A stretch of 64,000 bases of DNA, from positions 20,864,459 to 20,928,458 of the forward strand of contig OX388349.1 in the NCBI GenBank assembly GCA_947579665.1. Direction: 5' to 3'. The notes beneath the pieces were generated by a model that saw only the letters and a list, made by a program, of their open reading frames with translations, was not told where the DNA came from and searched no databases. Below, one piece after another: positions 13,231 through 23,776 of the stretch. Source of the stretch: Sympetrum striolatum. Taxonomy: Eukaryota; Arthropoda; Insecta; Odonata; Libellulidae. Each line of letters begins with the position of its first letter. The first letter of the stretch is position 1. The translations under genes were made by a program, and so were the position numbers.

Positions 13231-13700
13231 TTAACACTAGGAGGACGGGAGTTTCGCCCTACCTAGAAGGACGGCGGTGGTCATTTTGACCCCCTACTTC
13301 TAAAATTCGTAATTAAATACTATAATTAGTCCCAAAGACGTATATTTTGCAGAACCTCAAAATGTGACTTTTTTTCAAGTGCTGATAAGATGCTTTACCT
13401 CATAATTTGTTTAAATTTTAATTAATTAAACAAAACGCGGACCGATGACCTAAATCTGCAGAGTTTTATACTCTGCAATATTTTTCTTACTCTAACTACA
13501 CCAATGAAACTCATATTTTCGGAATAAGTGGTAGAAGATCCAAATTTTTGATAAAAGTCAGTCACGTTACGCCAAGATTGCTCTGACGGAAAGCATATAA
13601 AACCACTCGTTCGCGCCTCGGGAAAAACCTACAGCGAATACGATAGCGGAGGAATTTTTCGAATTATGTCGTGAAAAATCCCAACCTGCAGTTTTCGTCC
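13231..13700 (+). mobile_element. piggyBac-like left terminus and 5' region
   Basis: A TTAA (13231-13234) is followed at once by CACTAGGAGGACGGGAG and a repeated CTAGAAGGACGG block with GGTCATTTTGACC, a short palindrome. TTAA followed by a CACTAG-type end matches the target and terminal style of piggyBac-like elements. About 360 bases in, a TATAAAA box follows, as expected upstream of a transposase. No transposase frame and no matching right end was found, so it appears truncated. The right boundary is arbitrary. Confidence 0.5.
13596..13602 (+). promoter_or_regulatory. TATA box within piggyBac-like element
   Basis: TATAAAA in a local G+C-richer context, about 360 bases inside the putative TTAA end. 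It could be the transposase promoter remnant. No open frame follows. Confidence 0.3.
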
Positions 13701-16700
13701 ACTCAAAATCGTTTTATAACATTTACAAATACATAAAACCACTTTCAGCAGGGTTACCAACTTATACGTTTTTATACAACCATAAGAATCTACATCTTTG
13801 TTATTATATATATTACATTATTATATTTTGCCCATCCTACCGTTTTAAGTTACGAAATATTTTATTTTATGTCCTGAATTATCAATCAACTGAGTGCTTT
13901 GTTGTACTTCCTTTTCCTCATTAAATTTCCGTACATACTAGTATATGCCGACCCGAATAAAAGCCGAATTTTATCACAAAAATACTGGAAAAAACTACTT
14001 TAATCGAGTATGTCTAGGGTTGATAAACCTAATATTTGTCCTAAGTATTGGTTTGTAAATGAATGAGCACGATCCACTCGATGAAGTGTGTTCAAGCACT
14101 TGGAGGAAACCAACGCAAAATTGGAATCACTCAATCTCTTCTACCTGATTGCTAAATTGCTCATCCCTTATCTCAAATTACCTCACGACCACGTACAACA
14201 AATTTCGTGTTCACTCAAGTTTCTCTCTCAGTACCTGTTTTCTTTTTGACCTATCTTTCTTTGTTTCTTTTCCCTCCATTTTGGTCTGAATGAAAGAAAC
14301 TTTCCCAATTTCGTGACCAAGGAAGCAAAAACATTTAAATGAGGTCAAGTCAAAGGGTTTGGAGTTGTCTTTTGCCTTCTCGCTCTATTTGGCCGAATTC
14401 CTTTCATCATTTTCTTCCCAGACCTTTGTTTACAGTTCAGCTCTGTGATAAACGCATATCAATTGATTAGAGAGTAGACAAAAAGCATCTAAGAAAAGAG
14501 GCAGTTTGCAGGGAATTCGTTCTTTGAGAAGTAAGCTTTCAACCTTTAGACCTTCGTCTTAAGATCAATTCAAAACATGGATTGAGGAGTGCGGGGAATT
14601 ATTTTGAAGTCTGTGATACAACCCACATATCTCATATAATCATTCTAAATAATACATTTAATACAAATCAGTCTATCTTATTCTGCCTGCTATTGCGGGG
14701 GGAAGAAAAATTAGGTGTAAGTTTCCAGAAGAGCTCTCCACGCATGGTTACAATATATTCACAATCGTAATTCATATTCATCAAATTACATCATATAAAT
14801 ATTTCCTCGCGATCTTCTTAAGTTTAGACAATTCGAATATAAGAAAATTTTCATGAAAAATTAAAATCAACTATTCATTCCCTAAACGAAAATTTACGGA
14901 TTAATATTTGAAAATGAAGGGTTGATTTCAATTCGTAATCATTTCAAATTCTGGAAATTGGTACCTTCCCTTACATGACATCCAAAAATTACGAGTTTCT
15001 TCACGTGATTAAAATCTTGTTTTTCATGAGAAAGGGTGTAAAATCGACCATAGGTAAAGTGAATATTTTTATTGAATTTCGTTCGTGGAAGACTACGGGA
15101 AAGGAAGACTGGTGAATTAAAACTGTATGACTTCATGGATATAATTAACTATTTAAGGCATATAACGTTGAGGAGAATTATTTTGCGATCACCTACTCAT
15201 AAGAAAAATTATTCAGTACTGATGCATATTACAGAGTACTTCATTCACTAATGAAACCTTCGTTAAATTATAAGACCAATTAATTTTGAAATTTACCGTC
15301 TACGAGCAAATTTATAATAATAATAAACAAAAATGAGAGGAATAAAAACTTACATAACGAACATATTTGCGGCGTGGGATATTTGTAATGAGCCCCAGTA
15401 CAGCCATAATGAATGGACGTGCCTTAATTCAAACGACTTCCTATGACCGCCCTAAAATCTCCTGAATAAGGAGCCAACTCCATCGGCGCCTGCTTGGACA
15501 AAAAACGTCTTGACTACCGAAAACACAGCGACTTTAAAAGGCAAGATAATTAAGCGCGGAGATATAAAGGGGCTAACCGCGTTAAGAAAAATTCCTCGGA
15601 CCGCGAGTAAGACCTCCGAAATTATGGCGTAGTTGCGCAAGGATAAATTGGTATCACCTGGATTAGGAACAGAGTTAGAAAGGAGCGGGAGAGGATGAGA
15701 GAGAGAGAGGAAAAGGGTGAGAAACAGGGATATGTAAGAGGGTTGTAATAAGGGTTTCCTTAATCTATTTCGCTCATTAACGCCCCCCGTTCTGCGGGGC
15801 TGGTTTACGTAAGTCCCGAGTCACGCGCTGCAAAATTTTAATTGCTCTGAAACTAGTGTTGGTGCTGCAGTTGAATCGGTTTGAGAAAGGGAAACGAAAA
15901 GGGAGTTTAAAGAAGAAGGAAACTAGTGTTGGCAAACGTAGAAGGAAAGCATAAGGACACTCATGGAAATGAAAGTTAATTCGAACTCTGAAATGGACAT
16001 AGTAAATAAGTTTATAGCAGGCTACATGCGTTTAATTTGGCGAAATATTATAATTAGTGAATAAATAGTTACGAAGAAGATATTGGTCTATTTGGATCAT
16101 TATGAAAAATGGGAAAACTCATCGTCTTGTTTTTATTTATATGAAATATCACAAATAAGGGATGTATCATCGAATGGTATTTCGAAAGTAGCATTTGACT
16201 GACAATGGGAGACTCATTTTTGTCCGGGGATTTTGATGAAACTTTTTTTGGTGATGCAGGAAGTGGATTAATGAAAAACTGTATTGCCGTTCGTCTGAAT
16301 GGGCCTTAGTTTTTTTGCAATAATTAATTGAAAATCGATAATCTGAGTATAGGCAACCACGCATTACACACCGCGCCAGCCAAATCTGTAGAAAATAACC
16401 GGCTGTTTGCGAGTAATTATATTATATTATTTTCATTTCCTTTTATTATATTTTTTCCTTGTTACTCACTGATAGACTTAATAGCAATATTTCCATTCTT
16501 GCACTCGATATCCAATCGAATAACCTTATTTCAACCAAATGAACTTCGATTGACGGAGACCCTCACTTAAAGAATGATGAATGAAGGTTCGTAACATAGC
16601 TTTCTGGAATCCTCTGGTATTCGGCGGTTATAATAACATTGGCTATCCTCTTAAAGTTGATATTAGTCCCGTAAAATATCATTCACAACCGCGATTTCTC

Positions 16701-19369
16701 ATTTAAGGTTCGTAACGCAAAAAACATGCATGTGAAGCTTTATCCAAAGTAAATAAATTTCCTTAACACTACAAAAACACTTCTATTGCAATGTTTGTTG
16801 AAGTCAATAATAATTACAGGATCTGATTTTGGTGACATTCAGTTAGTTCATGAAATTTAATCGGTTGTGAGATGTGCACAACGTTGATATGTCATGCCAC
16901 ATACGCTGTTGTAAAACTGAAAGATTATTAATTTTTTCTGATTTTAACCTACAACATTTAAAAACTCGTAATGAAAGAAATATTGGTCTCTTCAGCCAGT
17001 AAGACTAGCAATATGATTGCCAAACGCAACAAATTTAAACTATTACAACAAAGCTGACTTTATTCTGTTTCACTCTATTGAATGTTTACCAAAAGCCTCC
17101 CTTGAATTGTCATTTGGTGATACTATCAGAAATATTTTTGTTGAAAATAATTGGGGTCTTTTTTCGCTAAGGGGCTTTGAAATTAAATGAGTCTAATGCT
17201 TCTACATCTTACTTGCTCTGTATAGTATAATTATATCCAAATTTAATGGATTCTTTAAAGTAATTGAAGTTAAAATAACGCTCATTATACATCGAAAAGT
17301 ATGTTATTATCGAACGAAATGTGAAGCTTCTTTGCTGTAAAATATTAAGAATGCAACTGTATTTTTAAGAGAACCATTATACAAGTGTTAATGCTTGTAA
17401 ACATTTTTCATTTCCGAAATATCCGAGTTTAAGTAAAAACGGTGTGTAGGGTAACTCATTTAAATAATTCTGTGGAACTCCATAATGGAAAATTAAAAAA
17501 ATATGCTGCAAAAAGGCTGTGGCATAAAAGAGTTAACAGAAATATTAGTCCAAAAAATCTTTAATATTACATCTAAAATGATAATTTACTAAAACGACAA
17601 GGCAGGATACACTAAATGAGTGCATTCAGTGAAAGGTGTAGATGGAAAGAAAAGGTAGGTTAGTTCTCCTTCTATAAAACCAGCAGGTAAAAGACCCGAT
17701 GATAAAAAACTAGGGAGAGAAAAAATAAAAGGGATAAATGGGGTGAAGGAGTGCAGGAGTGGATAGTGAGTAGGCAGTCGGCGGTGTCGGAAACGGTGTG
17801 AGGAAAACGCCTTTTTCTTGTGAGATTTTTCGGCGAAGGAACGCCTCCGAGAACTTTAAGACGTTTATCGTCGAGGATTCTTGACGGAGAGGGAGTTATT
17901 TGCGTCCCTCTATTAACTCCATCTGTTCCCACTGTTTGAGGATCAATTTCTTAAATGGCCACGCTGCTTCTGCGTTCCGTAGTTTACCTAACCCTTTAGA
18001 ACATCCTAGCCTAGAAGAGTTACTAATCTTCTTTAGAGAAAGATACATTTTTTTCTGGATTGAAATAACGATTCAATTTGCGGTAATTGGTCAATGCCAA
18101 TAAAGTATTCAACCCAAAGCCCGGTTTATATCTCTCTACCTCTAATATGAGCGACCAAGAGATAGTAGGGGAGAATGAGGCTTACTAGTCAAGTTGAAGA
18201 GTGAATTGATTTGCCCATTTCCTCCCCTTGGTACTATACTATAAGTGGAACACGTTCCCAGAAGTGAAGCACAGTGGCTCAACGTATATCACTTTTCTTG
18301 GCATTCCATAAAGAGGCTTTAATCAGTGCAATTATTTACTCCTACCTCAGTAACTTTAATGCCATCACCGATAGGATCAAGAAAGTCGCAAAAGTAAACG
18401 AGGGGTACATTTTTTATCGCACGAAATTACAATTAAGAAATTAAAAGTAATCCATTCATCAAATATGACAGCGGGAACACTTAGTCAAGAAAGACCGATA
18501 TTCCATCATCACAAAACTTAAATCTTATTTTCCTCTTAAAAATAGCGTTTAATTACCCGCAAAGTTTCAGCCAAAGCCTCTATATACATGAAGAGCTTTA
18601 AAATTCAGAAAATAATCGAATCTCTTTCAGAAACACACCTTTCTACATTTAAGAAAATCCCTGAACAACATTCAAGCAAACGTGCGTACCAAGTCAAGAA
18701 AAATTCTCCCATCTCCGTCCAGAACTCCGAGAACATTAAGGAAATAGTCAACGCTATTAAAAACAACAAAACCACTTATAGCCTTCCAGAGACAACTCTT
18801 CGCTCCAATGCGCCTCCCACAATCCCATCCTCGCTTCCCCATTTCCAGAAGTCCTCTTTGATAGTACGCTCTGTATACGATTCCCTGGCGTATCCCGCTT
18901 AAAAATCCTCTTTAACGCACCCGAGAATACGTTTATGCTTCTCCTTGTACGACGCCGCTCCCTGGCCACCGCTTTAATTGGTCCGTGAGCTCCTCCCGTG
19001 ATGCTTGTTCAATGATACGTGATCCGCCGGGATGTAGCTACACACGATTATCGCAACTGCCCTATGCTTGGTTGGAGCACGCATCTCCTCCACACCGTTT
19101 GGAAAAGTGCCACTAAGTGAACTTCTCCATTCACTGAATTGTAATAGCAGTCACTGAGACCTAGTTCCATTTTGCCGTGTTAAATTCCCTCGAGACTCTT
19201 TTACTTCTTTTAATGTTCTTCATTCTCAGTTCTGGTCTCCTGCAAAAATGCTTTACGGATTTTTATGGGGCTTTCTTCGCAAAATTCTTAGTTATTTCTG
19301 TATTGTGTAGGAAAAAGGACACAATTTTTTATTCTAATGATATCAATTTAAGGAAACAGTATTTATCTT
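13701..19369. other. AT-rich non-coding DNA
   Basis: No gene was recognised. Small islands with higher G+C or purine content lie at about 15640-15850, 17660-17940 and 18780-19170. Open frames of 60-104 codons in them have no known domain. No RNA gene was seen. Confidence 0.5.
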
Positions 19370-19436
19370 ATGTCTATTTCATCTACATTATTACCCTTCA
19401 AGCCGCCTTTCGGCGTGTGGCAGGGGGTGTAAAAAC
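19370..19436 (-). repeat. LINE 3' end fragment (same family as 37.75 kb)
   Basis: The plus strand reads TCATCTACATTATTACC, then CAAGCCGCCTTTCGGCGTG and TGGCAGGGGGTGT. The same order (CTACAT, AAGC(A)GCC, GGCGT, GGCACGGGGTG) occurs at 37748-37810 next to recognisable reverse transcriptase sequence. It is therefore a 5'-truncated copy of that LINE's 3' untranslated region, lying on the minus strand. Confidence 0.5.
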
Positions 19437-20735
19437 CAGTGGAAAATATTTGTGTTCGGATGTATTTTTAATGTTAATTACAATGTATGTTATGCCGTTA
19501 ACAATCATCAAAATGTATACTAAAGTAAAACGCTAATATTTGTATAAAATAAGATTTAATAATATTACGCAACAAATATTCGGCAATACTTACGTCAATA
19601 CGATGAGAATTAGACTCCGCTAAAATATTTGCAAGAAACATTAACATTGAGTTTAGTTATGACGGAACGAGTTCAGGCATTTTATAAAGAGATAAAGAAC
19701 TATGTAAGAAAGGGCAGCTAAATCAATCATCTAAGAGTGAATTCCTATTTCAAGGTAATGTTTAAATTAAATTAAATTTATATAACACAACTCACTTCTA
19801 ATTAATCTATTTGTGAATAATAATGCAACAATTTTAGTTGAATTTGGACGATAATCGCGTGCTTACTTAACTTAAAATGATACATAAATAATTGTAGTTT
19901 CGGAACATCGCCTCACAATTACTCTCCTAGCTTATATGCATTCCCTGAATTTTATCCCTTGCTTCCATGACTCAATGGTAGCTTCCTCAAGAGAATAAAC
20001 AGCGTCTCATGGTAATTACCCAGAAATTAAAGTTCATTTCTTAATCTAAGTGGCTCATAATTTTCATTTAAATTTCTCTTTTTATCCTAGAAGTAGAACA
20101 CTTTTGAGAGAACGTTCCAAGAAAATATATTTCGCAAAAACGCATTTCGCAATTGAAGTTGAGTACTCCTTCCTTTTATCCCAAAGCTAACTATGAAGTT
20201 AAGAGCTAAAGTAAAGTAAAGTATTATCATAGCAACTTTTGAGCATAAAATTACAAACTATATAAACTAAATAACTAAATTTTATAGAATGACTTATTTT
20301 ACTATTTTTTACACACATTTTGATAGCATTTTGTTAGAATAAACAATTTCGTACTTAATATAGGCATCTGTTATTATAGGATTTCGGACCTACTGTTTCA
20401 AGGTAATGTTGGTAAAAACTGTACCACCCACTGTAATAATAATTTAAAGCCAGCCTTATTCTCATAACTTCAACGACATAAGATAATAAAATAAACAATA
20501 GCAGAGTGGGATAGTGAATATATATCGTCTTGAACATAAAAAGGAATTCAAAAGCCATCAGATATCTACTATGAGATGTGACATACAATTAAATTTGGAT
20601 GAACGATCATTTTTCAGCGAGCCATTCTAAAGATTATAAATGGTTGCTGGATGAAGTTATTTCATAGTAGCATCGATGAATATAAGCCACGCCTCTTCAT
20701 CTTCATTATTCCCACAAAAGCAGTGAGGGAGAGAG
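19437..20735. other. AT-rich non-coding DNA, no feature seen
   Basis: Very AT-rich, with only short open frames of biased composition. Confidence 0.6.
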
Positions 20736-20738
20736 TAA

Positions 20739-20781
20739 TTCCTGTAGTTTACTGTATCCTGAACAAAGTAAACTACAGGAA
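20739..20781 (+). repeat. Perfect 15-bp hairpin
   Basis: TTCCTGTAGTTTACT (20739-20753) pairs perfectly with AGTAAACTACAGGAA (20767-20781) across a 13-nt loop. Pairing continues outward over TAA with a small bulge. The stem is too short for a usual pre-miRNA. It could be a foldback remnant or a small structured RNA. Confidence 0.6.
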
Positions 20782-20784
20782 AAT

Positions 20785-22278
20785 TAAGACTTTTTAATGA
20801 CGAAAATATTCTATCTGAGAGCAATTCAAAGTCAACAGAGCATGAACTCACCTTTTTCCACACCGTATTGATAGTGAAGAAATTCTTTTTGCGGAATCAG
20901 CTTTTATAAATGATTAAAACATTTCACCAATAATGTTTTTAATTAAGTTACCAGTATGCCTGATATCACCAGTCAAGCTGTAGCAGCTGGGTATATGTTC
21001 TAAGGATTCTGGCTGTAAACAACTTGGTACATCTCCAAACATTTTACACCAAGATGACGCGGAAAGATATACTGACAACACGCAATTCCTGTCTGAAATG
21101 CATACCTCACGACACTAGCGCCAACTCATCCAACTATGCGAAACTTCCATCATGCACCTCCGGCGCGCGTGGCAACACCGCCTCCACGTGCTTCCGTCGC
21201 ATCTCAAGACGTCGCTTCCCGGGGTTGCGTCAAAAGCCACCGCGTCACCTTAGATGTGCACTAATTGTCGCTCTCCGGAATCACGCACGATGACGACCAT
21301 GGGGTCACGAGTGCCCTTGGGTTCGAGTCGACGCGCCTCCGCCGAAAAGGGGAAAGTGGGGAAGGAAAACATCTCGGCAGAATGACAAATGCTGGCGGAC
21401 GAAAAAAACACACACTCCGTCCTCCAGAAGGGAGAAAAGGCTTGTTAGAGATATAATGAGGTAGTGCCGGCTTAAAAGTCTCCTTGTTACGATTTTTTCC
21501 AGCTTTTAATGAAGAGAGTTTTTTAAAGCAGTCGCGTGAAATTCTTCAGAGGTATTTTGGTTTATAGATGAAGGGAAATTTTTCACCATCACCGCGCAGG
21601 AATCCTCACCCATACTTGCACTATTTCCGGCACCGTTTACCGACTGATAAATTTCTCCCGCGGTATAAACATCGCATTCCTTTCAAGACGCTCCCGCCTG
21701 ACATCTACGTCAGCCCGTAATAATTACGGCTGGGTAATAAGGTGCGGGTTCAACCAGCGAGTAATTACTTAAAAATAATTTCGGTCTCGGAAAAGCTTCA
21801 AGAGACGAATTTTGAGCAAAATCGTGTGATCTCAAAAGGCGCTGTAATTAATAAGGAAGTCGTTACATAACTTTTAATAAGCTGATTAAATTAGGGGGAA
21901 AACGTCCTGTCGAGCAGCAACCTTAAATTATTCGTTACGAAAGAGTACGTTTATGAGGACGAGTATTAATTATATAAATTAGATTATGTGAAGCGTGAAG
22001 CTCGCAGAATGTTCACGTAGATGTTTTACCATGTTCTTAACGCTATAAGTGAATGGAGAAAACAATTTGTAGCGTAAAGGAAAGATAAAAAGATAGATAA
22101 TCAGGTATGACTGTGTTTTGAAGTAAATTGTTTTTCTAAAGGAAATGAGAGAAGTATGAAAGACAAGTGGATGAGAATAATTTAATAAAATTACATACAC
22201 AGCAAAGAAATCCATAATTTTTAACTTCTCCTTATTAAAAAGATTATTCTTCAATATAAAATCGACAATATTTCGATT
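20785..22278. other. Non-coding DNA with a CpG-containing island
   Basis: Positions 21030-21460 and 21590-21830 are G+C-richer and may be conserved or regulatory DNA. No coding exon is recognisable. The plus-strand open frames at 21024-21456 have no known domain. Confidence 0.45.
21715..21729. promoter_or_regulatory. Palindrome with paired homeodomain-type TAAT cores
   Basis: CCGTAATAATTACGG is a perfect 15-nt palindrome, extended by AGC and CT on the two sides with one extra base. It contains two opposed TAAT cores, the half-site bound by homeodomain proteins as dimers. It lies in a G+C-richer island. Binding is inference. Confidence 0.3.
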
Positions 22279-22460
22279 GTTAATAATAATAACAATAATT
22301 TTTATTCATCCGAAGACATACATATGCATGTATAGGGTAAGTCATCAATAATCACACCGACGCAACAGAGTCAAATTTACATTGGAAACACATTACAACA
22401 TACATCAAAATTATAATTAAGAGTACAATTAAGAGTTATAATGTGATGGTAGCTTATTCT
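22279..22460 (-). repeat. LINE-type 3' end with ATT-repeat tail
   Basis: Read on the minus strand, the segment ends TCGGATGAATAAAAATTATT followed by GTTATTATTATTAAC: a polyadenylation-type AATAAA directly before a trinucleotide tail, as in 3' ends of several arthropod LINEs. No reverse transcriptase coding sequence remains. The 5' limit is approximate. Confidence 0.45.
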
Positions 22461-22714
22461 TTCACGAAAGCAAACGCTTTTGGACTCTAAACTATACGTG
22501 CATTTATGATAAAATATTTTGAAGAGTATACCATATTTGCAATGTATGACATAAAGTATAGATTATTAATATTTTAGAAAAACTATGGTTTAAGAACTTT
22601 TTGCGTATTCATTGCAAAAGAGCGAAGGCTAACTTCACATATTAATGGACAAAAAGCAGTATATTAAAATTGATTACAGCAATACTTTACAAACAAATGT
22701 GTGGTGAATATTTT

Positions 22715-22780
22715 TATCAAAACGTAGAGTTCAACCCAGGAAGAGCAAGATCGTGGTTCGAGTCTTGGTCTTGAAAAATG
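22715..22780 (+). repeat. tRNA-like SINE head fragment
   Basis: GTAGAGTTCAACCCAGGAAG, then AGCAAGATCGTGGTTCGAGTC and TTGGTC: the order of a tRNA D-arm end, anticodon arm and T arm with an intact B box GGTTCGAGTC. There is no matching acceptor stem, so a functional tRNA is unlikely. Confidence 0.5.
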
Positions 22781-22903
22781 TTTAATGTTTTTGTTTATAT
22801 TTCTCGATGGTGGGTGTCTAAATATGTGAAATTTAGTGCTCTTTCTCTCTTTAAAATATTTGAATTTACATAGCAATAATTTTCAGAATGACTTTCTTCA
22901 AAT

Positions 22904-22987
22904 AAATACATTTGGTGGCTTCCACAATAAATATATAATCTTGCTACTGGTTATATATATTTATTGTGGAAGCTACCAATTGTATTT
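22904..22987. repeat. Foldback hairpin, ~35-bp arms
   Basis: The left arm (22904-22938, starting AAATACATTTGGTGGCTTCC) and right arm (22951-22987, ending GAAGCTACCAATTGTATTT) are complementary with two mismatches and a 2-nt bulge around a 12-nt loop. The length and shape fit either a small foldback/MITE remnant or a microRNA-precursor-like hairpin. No known microRNA seed was recognised. Confidence 0.6.
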
Positions 22988-23520
22988 CTTTTAAGTCGGT
23001 TCTATCACCTTTCCACGAAATGAATATTGAACATATTAATTTTATTCATTTATTTTTTAATTAGGAATAACTTCTTAAAAATTCTCTGTCAGATAAAAAC
23101 TCTCTGTCAAAGTTAAACACCGAAACATATCCGAATTTTTGGAACCCTTCCTAAATCCATCTTAGCAAACAAGACCGAAACCCCGGGCAACGAGACGGAC
23201 AAATAAACAACCGAAACGGAGCAAACAACAATTAACGCGCACGGGGCATAGACTCCCTTCGCGGGAAACTTAAAATTAACAAGACGCGATCCTAGACGAG
23301 CCCCTCTAAGTAGGAGAGAAGACGAATCGCTTAAAAAAGCCCCACCTTGGGGAGAGAAATGGAAAGAAACCGGGGGAAAGGTTAAAGAGTCGGGGTAGAG
23401 GAAGAAATGCCCAATTAGACAAAACCGTACCGGGAGGGGTATAAGGAACGAGAGAGAAGGCCGCCTCCCGGATTGTTCGTGCTAAGTGGACAATTAAAAG
23501 AGTCCTTGCAGTGAAGCCTA

Positions 23521-23720
23521 ATGAGGATGAAGGGGGAGAGGAGGTGGTGGGGGAAGGAGGGGAGTTAGGAAGGGGGGAGATTGAGTAAGGTGGAGTGAGT
23601 GGCTTAGGAGGAGTAAGGTAATGAGTAGAGGAGAGTACGAGATGCCTCCAGAGGGATGCGACGACAGGCCGTAGTCTCCGTAAGGCGGATGTTGCAGTTT
23701 TTGAGACGAGGAGAGGGGGC
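23521..23720 (+). repeat. G-rich purine tract
   Basis: About 200 bases dominated by G and A, with runs GGTGGTGGGGGAAGGAGGGG and AGGAAGGGGGGAG at its left end. Four or more closely spaced G runs could form a G-quadruplex or triplex. The proline/serine-rich open frame on the opposite strand is a product of this composition. Confidence 0.6.
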
Positions 23721-23768
23721 TGGGAGCGTTTGAAGTATGTTTTATAAACAAGGACGGCTGGAGAGGTG

Positions 23769-23776
23769 TATAAAAG
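23769..23776 (+). promoter_or_regulatory. Candidate TATA box
   Basis: TATAAAAG lies just downstream of the purine tract and just upstream of a G+C-richer stretch (23800-23940). It is a canonical TATA sequence, but no transcript or open frame is recognisable after it. It could be chance in AT-rich DNA. Confidence 0.2.

Noticed and set aside
21300..21330. GGTTCGAGTC motif as a possible tRNA or SINE
   Set aside because: No A box, anticodon arm or tail around it.
23518..23751. Proline/serine-rich minus-strand open frame
   Set aside because: It is the complement of the G-rich purine tract; low-complexity translation.
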